A DNA stretch of 8,300 nucleotides from ZLKRG08 sp964565165 (GTDB lineage: Bacteria > Actinomycetota > Actinomycetes > Nanopelagicales > Nanopelagicaceae): positions 1 to 8,300 of the forward strand of contig CAZMDJ010000051.1 in assembly GCA_964565165.1 (NCBI GenBank), in the 5' to 3' direction. Position 1 is the stretch's first letter; every line of letters starts with the position of its first letter. The position numbers and the translations under genes were made by a program. The notes under the pieces are model-generated. The model ran no database searches and was not told the origin of the DNA. It worked only from the letters and a program-made list of their open reading frames with translations. Shown piece by piece: positions 1-6,637 of this stretch.

Positions 1-1
1 G

Positions 2-73
2 AGCCTCCGGTCGGGATCGAACCGACGATCTGCTCGTTACGAATGAGCTGCTCTACCACTGAGCCACGGAGGC
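2..73 (-). tRNA. tRNA-Thr, anticodon CGU (reads ACG)
   Basis: The minus strand folds into a complete 72-nt cloverleaf. The acceptor stem GCCTCCG/CGGAGGC is perfect. The D arm is GCTC-AGTGGTA-GAGC. The anticodon loop TTCGTAA has anticodon CGT at 39-41. The variable loop has 5 nt and the T arm is GTCGG-TTCGATC-CCGAC. The discriminator base is T, and the window ends one base later (a C), so whether CCA is encoded cannot be seen. The anticodon stem GCTCA/CGAGC has four pairs plus an A31-C39 mismatch next to the loop. The gene lies 38 nt downstream of the VOC gene on the same strand and may share its transcript. Confidence 0.95.
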
Positions 74-81
74 AATTAGTG

Positions 82-112
82 AAAGTTTTTAATTAGAAAT
101 TAATCAAACTTT
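82..112 (-). repeat. AT-rich inverted repeat between VOC gene and tRNA-Thr
   Basis: Read on the minus strand, AAAGTTT pairs with AAACTTT and the inner TTAATT pairs with AATTAA around a TCT loop, with a 2-nt bulge (GA) on the 5' side. This gives 13 pairs, only one of them G-C. It starts at the last base of the VOC stop codon and ends 8 nt before the tRNA. No U-run follows it in the transcription direction, so it is a poor intrinsic terminator. It could protect a 3' end or mark tRNA processing. The symmetry is visible; any role is a guess, and AT-rich spacers yield such repeats by chance. Confidence 0.4.
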
Positions 113-759
113 TAATCAATAAGAATGGTTCCACTTGGTGTTTCAAACTGCACTGCAATAATTCCAGTGTCACCATCAGCTTCGATTGGTGTTAACCACC
201 GAATTTCTACATCGTCGCCAAGCGCATCTTTATATTCAACGCCAAGGTATTCACGAACAGTCTTTGGTTCGCCAGCAACTTCAAGGCGAGTGATCTTTGA
301 TGCTGCCTTGCCATCAAGTGATGGATGATGATCTTCAACCCATTCAACGAAGAATGGAAGTTGGCGATCTTCAAGAGTTGAAAGAATTCCGATCTGCTTC
401 CATGAAAGTGTTTCGCCATCAGGTTTTGTACGTGAACCTTCAACAGCTGGACGACCTAAACGCTTTTCAATTGGCGCAACATCATCTACAGATAGAACCC
501 AAGTTAGCCATCCGCCACCTTCGTCAGCGCGTTGCTTAACTGCGCGACCGAATGGAGTTTTATCTGTTGCTGGATGATCTAATGGACAAACAACTTCTAC
601 GTAGTGGCCATTCTTAAGAGGCGCAGTGAAGTTACGTGTTCCAAAACGTGGGTGCGCACCGCCATCAACGAATGTTGTTCCGAGCTTGGCACCAAGACGC
701 TGCACAGTGTCAGAGATTTGATCGTGGGAAGTCACATAAGAGATGTGGTCTAAACGCAT
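112..759 (-). CDS. VOC superfamily glyoxalase-like protein
   Basis: This encodes a cytoplasmic protein of about 215 residues with the vicinal-oxygen-chelate fold, resembling the Glyoxalase_3-type domain (PF13468). It opens with LDHISYV, whose His is the usual first metal ligand of the fold. Next come a G-HPRFGTRN-type segment and HYVEVV, whose Glu is a likely second ligand. Further on is LPFFVEW, with another Glu in a ligand-like position. The second half (ITRLEVAG through ETPSGTILID) looks like another beta-alpha-beta module. Such proteins are metal-dependent isomerases, lyases or dioxygenases, or antibiotic-binding proteins; the substrate cannot be told here. I chose the ATG at 757-759 because it puts the conserved LDH motif at residue 3. 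In-frame GTG (774) and TTG (777) are alternatives, and none has a good ribosome binding site. The gene starts 64 nt after the peptidase stop and may be co-transcribed with it. Stop is TAA. Confidence 0.85.
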   Translation of the reverse strand: MRLDHISYVTSHDQISDTVQRLGAKLGTTFVDGGAHPRFGTRNFTAPLKNGHYVEVVCPLDHPATDKTPFGRAVKQRADEGGGWLTWVLSVDDVAPIEKRLGRPAVEGSRTKPDGETLSWKQIGILSTLEDRQLPFFVEWVEDHHPSLDGKAASKITRLEVAGEPKTVREYLGVEYKDALGDDVEIRWLTPIEADGDTGIIAVQFETPSGTILID

Positions 760-823
760 GGGGCAATTTTGCACCAACGGAAGGGGTGCTTTTTACCATC
801 GGTAAACCATTGGTCTGACCGAA

Positions 824-2314
824 TTACGCGCTACAAGCCAAATCTTGTGCGGGAATTACCCCTGAAATTAGATACTTTTCGACCGCCTGGTCAACGCATC
901 CCGAACTGCGGTTATAGCCGGTATGGCCATCAGATTCATAGGAAATCAACTTCGAATTCATCAATAACGCTGCCAACTTAACTGCCCACTTATAAGGAGT
1001 AGCTGGATCATTACTTGTTCCGATTACCAAAACTGGTGAAGTTAAATTAATTGGTGCAGTAACCAATTCATACTTTGGTTTTGGTAGGAATTCACAATCA
1101 ACATCGCCATACGCAACGTATCTACCAAAAAGTGGCGCCGCACTTTGGATTGCAGCAATATCTGTTTTGGAAACTGGGAAATCATCACAAGCAATTACAG
1201 TTAAAGAAACTGCTTCATTGGTTGTGTAGTGGCCATTTGAATCACGTCCAGTGTATTGATCTGCCATTTCAAGTAAGTTCCTGCCGTCACCATTAAATAA
1301 ATTCTTAAGTGCAGTGCGAAGTTCAGGCCAGCCTAGTTCTTCGTTATATAAACCCATTGCGATTCCATACATTGCAAGTGATTCAGTTAATTTGCGATCA
1401 CCAACTGTAATTGGGTTCTTACGTAAATCAGAGAGCTTGCTCTGCATCTGAGTGAAAATATCTCCGCTAAAGACACAAGAAGAGAGCTTCATGCAATCTT
1501 CGGCAAATGCCTTAAAGGCAGAGTCAAAACCTACTGCTTGTTGTAACGATTGTTCGAAAGAGTTAATAGTTGGATCAACTGCGCCATCTAATACAAAACG
1601 TCCAACTTTATTTGGGAAGAGTTTTGCGTATAGAGTTCCGAGATAAGTTCCGTATGACTTGCCTAGGAAATTTAACTTTTCATCACCAAGTAGCTCACGC
1701 AAAATATCCATATCTCGAGCTGCATTGGCTGTTGAATAGAAGGCTAAATACTTATTCTCTGCGCTGCATTTATTGGCAAAATCTTCACTATCTGCCCGCA
1801 AAGCAGCCATATCCGCTTCTGTTTCCGGGTAGCCAGAGGATGCATAAGCTGCATCGGTTTCAGAATCATTTAAGCAATCAATAGGGGCAGAGCGACCTAC
1901 CCCGCGAGGGTCAAAGCCCACGATATTGAAGTTATCGATAATTTTCTGTGTAAAAACCCCAGCGTACGAATATGCATAATCAACGCCAGATCCACCAGGT
2001 CCACCAGGATTAATTACTAAATTACCAATGGCATTTGGAGTTGAGTGCTTCATGACCGCGATATCAAATTCGCCTAAATCTAAATTGTCATAGTCAATTG
2101 GAACTTTATAGGTCGCGCATTTAAACCCACCGTAGCAATCGTTCCAATTGAAATTCTGTTTGTAGTAACCAGAGATATTTGTGGCATCAATATTTTGATT
2201 GCTTGGTTCAAATGGGTTACTGGCTTTGGTAATTACATTTGCTAATGGGATTGCTAGCAGAACTAGTACACCTGCGATTGCAAGAAATTTAAGAGTTACT
2301 TTATTAATTCGCAC
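824..2314 (-). CDS. Exported alpha/beta-hydrolase, tripeptidyl aminopeptidase (TAP)-like
   Basis: The 496-residue product resembles Streptomyces SlpD/SlpE and tripeptidyl aminopeptidase proteases (alpha/beta-hydrolase fold plus TAP-like C-terminal region). Residues 1-9 are basic and 10-28 hydrophobic, giving a signal peptide or membrane anchor; there is no lipobox. NPGGPGGSG (102-110) forms the oxyanion region. GKSYG (218-222) holds the nucleophile Ser220. NDPATP (435-440) supplies Asp436 and DGHTGY (462-467) supplies His464, completing the triad. Ten cysteines after the signal (60, 66, 147, 183, 274, 280, 376, 407, 473, 494) fit disulfides in an exported protein. The expected role is release of short peptides from protein N-termini outside the membrane, possibly for nutrition; specificity is inferred only from family. 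The start is GTG, inside the end of holB (19-nt overlap), with a GGAAG-like site about 9 nt upstream and no nearby alternative start. Translational coupling to holB is likely. Confidence 0.92.
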   Translation of the reverse strand: MRINKVTLKFLAIAGVLVLLAIPLANVITKASNPFEPSNQNIDATNISGYYKQNFNWNDCYGGFKCATYKVPIDYDNLDLGEFDIAVMKHSTPNAIGNLVINPGGPGGSGVDYAYSYAGVFTQKIIDNFNIVGFDPRGVGRSAPIDCLNDSETDAAYASSGYPETEADMAALRADSEDFANKCSAENKYLAFYSTANAARDMDILRELLGDEKLNFLGKSYGTYLGTLYAKLFPNKVGRFVLDGAVDPTINSFEQSLQQAVGFDSAFKAFAEDCMKLSSCVFSGDIFTQMQSKLSDLRKNPITVGDRKLTESLAMYGIAMGLYNEELGWPELRTALKNLFNGDGRNLLEMADQYTGRDSNGHYTTNEAVSLTVIACDDFPVSKTDIAAIQSAAPLFGRYVAYGDVDCEFLPKPKYELVTAPINLTSPVLVIGTSNDPATPYKWAVKLAALLMNSKLISYESDGHTGYNRSSGCVDQAVEKYLISGVIPAQDLACSA

Positions 2315-3420
2315 ATCAACGCTTCCATGACCAATAGCGGTGCGCCATTGCGCTGTAAGTTCTCGCGCGCTTTCATGATTGCATCCATTTTGGCCAATGT
2401 TTTCTGTGATTGAGTATTAGTTGCCATCTTATTGATCTGCTCTGACAATTCGGAATTGATTAAAGATTCGGTATTGCCTGCCTGCACCATAATTACATCG
2501 CGGTAGAAGGTAGCTAAATCTAAAAGTGCGCCATCTAAAGTGTCACGAGTAATGCGAGTAGCGCGAGACTTCTGCTCTTTCTCAAGTTCTTTTAACGCTT
2601 TGCCGCTGCCCTTGCCTAAAGCTGTAGATAACGCTTCATACTCTTTCTCATCTAGCGCTTCGGAAATCGCATCTGATTCGGCATTAGCTAAATCCACTAA
2701 CTTTGCCGCTGCCGCATATGCAGTGGCCACTGAATTAATCTGGCTTGGAATCGAAAGAATCGCATGGCGGCGATTACGGACATCTTCATTGGTAGCCAGA
2801 TGCCTTGCGCGACCAATGTGGCCCTGCGAAACTCGCGCAGCAAAATCAGCCATCTTCGGTGCGATCTGGTGCCTATTTACCAAGAACTTGGCGACATCAT
2901 TATTTGATGGCGTATGCAATTGGATATGGCGACAACGAGATCTAATTGTCGGCAGGATGTCATGCAGAGTCGGTGCGCATAACAACCAGACAGTTCGAAG
3001 TCCTGGTTCCTCAATGGCCTTTAGCAGGGCATTTGCCGCTGATTCTGTTAGGCGATCAGCATCTTCCATCACGACAACGCGCCAGCCGGCCAAAGAAGGC
3101 GCCCAAGCGGTACGTGTTAATAGCTCGCGGACTTCATCAATCTTGATTGACAAGCCTTCGCTTCGCAAGATTTCAATATCAGGATGGGCACCAGATTTGG
3201 CAGTCACACAATCATTACAAGTTCCACATCCCTGCTGCTTACATACCAGCGCCTGCGCAAAAGCAATTGCGGCAGATGAACGGCCACTGCCCGGAGGACC
3301 AGTAAAGATCCAGGCATGTGTCATCTCTTGCGACTCTTCGCCAGAAGCTGCCGCTTTAACTGCAGCAGTTAGCGTTTCAACAATATGTTCTTGGCCAATG
3401 AGCTCGTCGTAGACGCTCAC
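2296..3420 (-). CDS. holB: DNA polymerase III subunit delta' (clamp loader)
   Basis: This 374-residue AAA+ protein is the delta' subunit of the clamp loader, which helps open and load the beta sliding clamp on primed DNA. It begins VYDELIGQE, typical of clamp-loader ATPases. Walker A is GPPGSGRS (41-48), with Arg47 where canonical P-loops have Lys. Four cysteines (60, 65, 68, 71) form a zinc-binding module as in DnaX/HolB. A Walker-B-like stretch VVVMEDAD lies at 115-122. The SRC motif at 161-163 carries the arginine finger that acts on a neighbouring ATPase subunit. The C-terminal part, including the KELEKEQKSRATR segment, looks like actinobacterial delta'. The start is GTG, overlapping the tmk stop by 4 nt (GTGA), so translation should be coupled. 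The stop lies 19 nt inside the following peptidase gene. The length is normal for the family and nothing appears broken. Confidence 0.95.
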   Translation of the reverse strand: MSVYDELIGQEHIVETLTAAVKAAASGEESQEMTHAWIFTGPPGSGRSSAAIAFAQALVCKQQGCGTCNDCVTAKSGAHPDIEILRSEGLSIKIDEVRELLTRTAWAPSLAGWRVVVMEDADRLTESAANALLKAIEEPGLRTVWLLCAPTLHDILPTIRSRCRHIQLHTPSNNDVAKFLVNRHQIAPKMADFAARVSQGHIGRARHLATNEDVRNRRHAILSIPSQINSVATAYAAAAKLVDLANAESDAISEALDEKEYEALSTALGKGSGKALKELEKEQKSRATRITRDTLDGALLDLATFYRDVIMVQAGNTESLINSELSEQINKMATNTQSQKTLAKMDAIMKARENLQRNGAPLLVMEALMCELIK

Positions 3421-5489
3421 TTACTTTTCTTTCTGAGCGTTGGCTTCTTAATAATGCGCTTCTTCGTCTTTGGCTGCTTTTCGATTCGATTTAAATCACG
3501 AAGTTCAGATACGCGCGCAATGATCGCAGAATGAATCTCTTCAACGCTTTGGCGACCATCAACTACTAAATATCGCTCTGGATCTAATAACGATAACGAT
3601 AGAAATTCTTGACGAACACGTTCGTGGAAAGCGACTGATTCACTTTCCAAACGATCACGTGATTTCAAGCGTCCGATGCCAATTTCCGCCGGTAGATCAA
3701 TAATGATTGTAAGAGTTGGAATCAATGATTCAGTTGCCCAACGAGAGATACGACCAACTTCTCCTGGAGAAAGTACGCGACCTGCACCTTGATATGCAAT
3801 AGATGAATCTAAGTAGCGATCAGTAATAACAATCTCGCCACGTTCTAGCGCCGGACGAATCTTGGTTTCAACATGGTGCGCGCGATCTGCTGCATAAAGA
3901 AGAGCCTCTGCGCGAGGGGAGACATGATCATGTGTATGTAACAAGATGTCGCGCAGTTCTTTACCTAAATCTGTTCCACCAGGCTCGCGTGTTAAAACAA
4001 CGGTATGACCTTCGTGTTCTAAATATTCTAAAAGCATCTTTGATTGAGTTGATTTACCGCAACCTTCTCCGCCTTCGAATGAAATAAATACGCCCTTCGC
4101 ATGGCCAGTAACCATTGCACCTAAATCACCACGAAGCGCTGCGACGATATCGCTCATTAGCGAAACGCCAGGACGATCGCGCATCTGGCGATAAGAAATG
4201 ATTCCGATTAACCCAGCCAAAATTCCGGCAATCAAAATAGTTATTGATGCGCCGTTATATGTAACTTCAGAGTTAGCGAACTTAAAAGTGTGCTGCCCAA
4301 CCGCTGCTGCGATCAAAGGCGCGATAGCTAAAACCGCTACTAAAACAATGCGAATCAGCGATTGCACGAAGGCAAAGGTGCGGCCACGAACTTCGTTTTC
4401 GACCTCCATGCCAAGCATGGTGAAGCCAGTAACCCAACTGATTCCGCTAAATGCGCCAAGGATTACGGTGACCATAACTGCAATTACCAAGTTACTAATT
4501 AACGCCAGCGCCACTAAGAAGAAGCCCGCCACCGCAAGTGAAGCGCCAAATAATCGTCGACGTGAGAATTGTGAAAGCACGCGTGGGCCAAATGCGATAC
4601 CTGTTGCCAGGCCAGTAAACACTGAACCAAAGAGCACACCATACGCAGCGTCACCGCCACCAAGGTCGCTAACAAATGTTCGCGCTAATCCAATAACTGC
4701 ACCGGCTGCCATAAATGCACCGACCATGCCAACAATAAGTCCGCGAACAATCTTTGATTGGCTAACAAAACGCCAACCTTCAAGAAGTGACTTCGCAATA
4801 TTGTCGCCACCTTTTCCTGCAGCAGCGCCTTTTGGAATTTCTTCCATTCCGAAAACAATCCAAGCGGTGTACAAGAATGAAAGTGCATTTATATAAAGTG
4901 CGACGCTAGTTGTATTGCCATTTAAGAATGGGAAGATTGCAGTTAGCGCACCAGAGATCAAAGCTAAAATCGAAAATAGTCCCGCAGCAATCGGCGCAGT
5001 TCCGTATGCTGCCAATAATGAAACTTGGTTTGCAGCTTCTAACTTCTCCTTAGGTACCAAGTTAGGGACCGAAGCTTCTTTAGCTGGAGACCAGAATAAA
5101 GTTATACATTCCACCAAAATTGTCGCGGCATATAACCAGTAGTAATTCTGATAAACCGCAATAGATATGTATAAAGCGCCACGCAAAATATCTGCAATCA
5201 CCATCAATTTACGGCGATCGAATTTATCTGCAATCACGCCTGCGATTGGACCCAAGAAAACCGAAGGAAGAAGGCGTGCAATAAAGACGCCGGCAATAGC
5301 GAAGTTTGCTGTTGAGTAATTACCTTGCGATAACTTCTGCGCCATCGCAGTTGTCGCTAGCAAACCCAACCAATCACCCAATGACGAAAGCGCCATTGAT
5401 TGCCATAAACGGCGGAATGCAGGAATCGCTAAGACTCCCCTGGTCTCATCTTGACCCGGGGCGGCAGGCGTTGGGAGCGTCTTTGCCAT
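3417..5489 (-). CDS. tmk: Bifunctional MFS-type membrane protein / thymidylate kinase
   Basis: This is a 690-residue two-domain protein. Residues about 20-435 form a polytopic membrane domain with roughly 12 hydrophobic segments and an MFS-like loop ADKFDRRK (87-94), close to MFS_3-type transporters. Residues about 466-665 are a complete dTMP kinase: P-loop GGEGCGKST (473-481), REPGGTDLG (501-509), YAADRAHH (532-539), TDRYLDSS with Y-Q-G-A-G-R (556-571), and the lid RLKSRDRLESE (607-617). The kinase phosphorylates dTMP to dTDP for dTTP synthesis. The last 20 residues carry 11 Lys/Arg. MFS/dTMP-kinase fusions are known in actinobacteria, so this is not an assembly error; the substrate or role of the membrane half is unknown. 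Start is ATG with no clear ribosome binding site; a TAnnnT hexamer 8 nt upstream suggests leaderless or near-leaderless expression. It heads an overlapping tmk-holB-peptidase series. Confidence 0.93.
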   Translation of the reverse strand: MAKTLPTPAAPGQDETRGVLAIPAFRRLWQSMALSSLGDWLGLLATTAMAQKLSQGNYSTANFAIAGVFIARLLPSVFLGPIAGVIADKFDRRKLMVIADILRGALYISIAVYQNYYWLYAATILVECITLFWSPAKEASVPNLVPKEKLEAANQVSLLAAYGTAPIAAGLFSILALISGALTAIFPFLNGNTTSVALYINALSFLYTAWIVFGMEEIPKGAAAGKGGDNIAKSLLEGWRFVSQSKIVRGLIVGMVGAFMAAGAVIGLARTFVSDLGGGDAAYGVLFGSVFTGLATGIAFGPRVLSQFSRRRLFGASLAVAGFFLVALALISNLVIAVMVTVILGAFSGISWVTGFTMLGMEVENEVRGRTFAFVQSLIRIVLVAVLAIAPLIAAAVGQHTFKFANSEVTYNGASITILIAGILAGLIGIISYRQMRDRPGVSLMSDIVAALRGDLGAMVTGHAKGVFISFEGGEGCGKSTQSKMLLEYLEHEGHTVVLTREPGGTDLGKELRDILLHTHDHVSPRAEALLYAADRAHHVETKIRPALERGEIVITDRYLDSSIAYQGAGRVLSPGEVGRISRWATESLIPTLTIIIDLPAEIGIGRLKSRDRLESESVAFHERVRQEFLSLSLLDPERYLVVDGRQSVEEIHSAIIARVSELRDLNRIEKQPKTKKRIIKKPTLRKKSK

Positions 5490-5497
5490 AGAGGTGA

Positions 5498-5503
5498 AGT
5501 CTA
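5498..5503 (-). promoter_or_regulatory. Candidate -10 element for the tmk operon
   Basis: On the minus strand TAGACT, which fits the actinobacterial TAnnnT -10 pattern, ends 8 nt before the tmk ATG. Transcription would start at or within two bases of the start codon. This would explain the absence of a purine-rich Shine-Dalgarno there. There is no convincing -35 at the 17-nt spacing (TTAAAG is closest), so this is weak. Confidence 0.25.
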
Positions 5504-5562
5504 TCGGGCAGCGTAAATGGCTTTAAATTAGGCTAAAACAGACAGCAGTGAGATTAAACCCA

Positions 5563-5662
5563 NNNNNNNNNNNNNNNNNNNNNNNNNNNNNNNNNNNNNN
5601 NNNNNNNNNNNNNNNNNNNNNNNNNNNNNNNNNNNNNNNNNNNNNNNNNNNNNNNNNNNNNN
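5563..5662. other. Assembly gap (100 N)
   Basis: Exactly 100 unknown bases, the conventional placeholder for a scaffold gap of unspecified length. It truncates the gene starting at 5808 and hides whatever lies immediately upstream of the tmk leader. Any open frame read through the Ns is meaningless. Confidence 0.97.
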
Positions 5663-5808
5663 TGATACGAATCGTCTTTGTTTAATCTGCCTAAGCGAAC
5701 ACAGCATGCATTATGCGACTTTAAGTAATCTGTAATTAGTGCTCGACAAATTTCATCGGGAGTTGGTTTGTTGGCTAACCAACCAACAAAACCTTGCATT
5801 ATTTCCAT
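5663..5808 (-). CDS. Partial unidentified protein, possibly a sensory-domain regulator (5' end only)
   Basis: The first 48 codons are visible, from ATG at 5806-5808 to a tyrosine codon at 5665-5667, before the frame runs into the gap. The start is well supported by GAGGTG 7 nt upstream. A second ATG at codon 4 is less well spaced. The peptide has an amphipathic helical look: MEIMQGFVGWLANKPTPDEI is followed by a CRALITDYLKSHNACCVRLG segment and then LNKDDSY. The pattern of two helices, a cysteine-containing strand and an LN-D-D turn reminds me of the start of GAF-like sensory domains in LuxR-type regulators. That is pattern memory only, and function should be treated as unknown. It lies 94 nt downstream of the activase gene on the same strand, so it may be co-transcribed with it or have its own promoter. 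Confidence 0.7.
5765..5793 (-). repeat. Inverted repeat near the 5' end of the truncated gene
   Basis: On the plus strand TTTGTTGG (5767-5774) and CCAACAAA (5783-5790) are perfect complements around an 8-nt loop, and flanking GG/CC nearly extend the stem. It lies 16-44 nt into the coding region, so the mRNA could fold just downstream of the start codon. It may be a coincidence of the Gly-Trp/Asn-Lys-Pro codons. Confidence 0.4.
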
Positions 5809-5815
5809 TAAATGT

Positions 5816-5821
5816 CACCTC
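5816..5821 (-). promoter_or_regulatory. Ribosome binding site of the truncated gene
   Basis: GAGGTG on the minus strand, 7 nt before the ATG at 5808. It is the clearest Shine-Dalgarno in the window and settles the start of an otherwise unrecognised gene in favour of codon 1 over the ATG at codon 4. Confidence 0.65.
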
Positions 5822-5902
5822 ATGGAGCGTGGGCAGTAGGGCAATTACTGAGAAGTAGCCTAAAGGGTTGGTGGGACATTTTTAATATCGCTTCGAGATA
5901 TA

Positions 5903-6637
5903 TCAGATTCTAGTTCCGCTATTAGAGAGGATTTTGGCAACACCGCACTTCCTTAAGATGCCCATATATCTGTCCACATCTAAATAAGTAGCCTCTTGCA
6001 ACCCTTTTGCAGATGCCCTTACTCCATGCGTACTGAAGGCGTTGATTCTTAGCTGCATATTCGGGTCTACCGCCATCAACCACTTTGCGGTAGCTACAAG
6101 ATCTAAATCTGAATCATTAACACCAGGGATTAAAAGTAACCGCACTTCATGCAGTGTGTGGTTCCCAGCCAAGTACTTAATTGACTCGAGTACATTAAAA
6201 TTCGAATTGCCAGTGAGCGCTACATGTTTTTCTTCATCTAGAACCTTTAGGTCAAGCATCACGCCATCAGTTACTTGAATTAGTTTTTCCCATGTTTCCA
6301 ATGATGCATTTCCGTTACTATCTATATATCTGGTTAAAGTCTCTAGAACTGGGTCTCTATGCATTTTTTTGAACAACTCCAAGATGAAGTCATCGTGAAG
6401 CGTTGCTTCTCCACCTGAAACAGTAACTCCTGAAATAAACGGAGTTGCTTCTCGAATTTCTTTTAACAAACTTTCCACGTCCCTATCCACTGCACGTGAA
6501 GTATGAAGAGGAATTGTTTGTGGATTATGACAAGCAATGCAATTGAAATTGCAACCTTGCGTAAAAATAACAAATCGATTTCCCGGACCATCTACCCAAG
6601 AAAATGGAATCGTTTTAACTATTGGAGCCCGCTGCAC
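5903..6637 (-). CDS. yjjW: YjjW-family glycyl radical enzyme activase (radical SAM)
   Basis: This 244-residue radical-SAM enzyme should use a 4Fe-4S cluster and S-adenosylmethionine to abstract hydrogen from a glycine of its partner, here the YjjI-type enzyme encoded just upstream. The cluster cysteines are C29, C33 and C36 in GCNFNCIACHNP. SGGEAT (74-79) is the SAM-binding region, followed by DSNG (106-109), MLDLK (127-131), LLIPG (168-172) and RINAFSTHGV (197-206). PFSWVDGPGNR before the cluster and the later motifs match my recollection of E. coli YjjW closely. That protein is about 287 residues, with a ferredoxin-like insert after HNP. Here HNPQTI runs directly into the next helix, and the only other cysteine is C231, so the extra clusters are absent. 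The start is GTG, 23 nt inside the end of yjjI, implying translational coupling. The Shine-Dalgarno is weak. Stop is TGA. Confidence 0.9.
   Translation of the reverse strand: MQRAPIVKTIPFSWVDGPGNRFVIFTQGCNFNCIACHNPQTIPLHTSRAVDRDVESLLKEIREATPFISGVTVSGGEATLHDDFILELFKKMHRDPVLETLTRYIDSNGNASLETWEKLIQVTDGVMLDLKVLDEEKHVALTGNSNFNVLESIKYLAGNHTLHEVRLLLIPGVNDSDLDLVATAKWLMAVDPNMQLRINAFSTHGVRASAKGLQEATYLDVDRYMGILRKCGVAKILSNSGTRI

Noticed and set aside
792..806. Inverted repeat TTTACC-ATC-GGTAAA between the peptidase and VOC genes
   Set aside because: It has a 6-bp stem, a 3-nt loop and no following U-run in either direction, so it is not a convincing terminator; an operator role cannot be supported from one copy.
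2540..3412. Long open frame (290 codons) on the plus strand opposite holB
   Set aside because: It is antisense to a clearly recognised gene, its translation is low-complexity Ser/Ala/Arg-rich with no motif, and it follows from the codon bias of holB.
4198..4896. Open frame of 232 codons on the plus strand opposite the MFS domain
   Set aside because: It is antisense to hydrophobic-segment codons, and its Pro/Ala/Thr/Ile-rich translation has no domain; it is a shadow of the fusion gene.
5884..5902. Hairpin ATATC...GATAT just after the yjjW stop
   Set aside because: It has a 5-bp AT-rich stem with a 7-nt loop, followed by A-rich rather than U-rich sequence; too weak to call a terminator.
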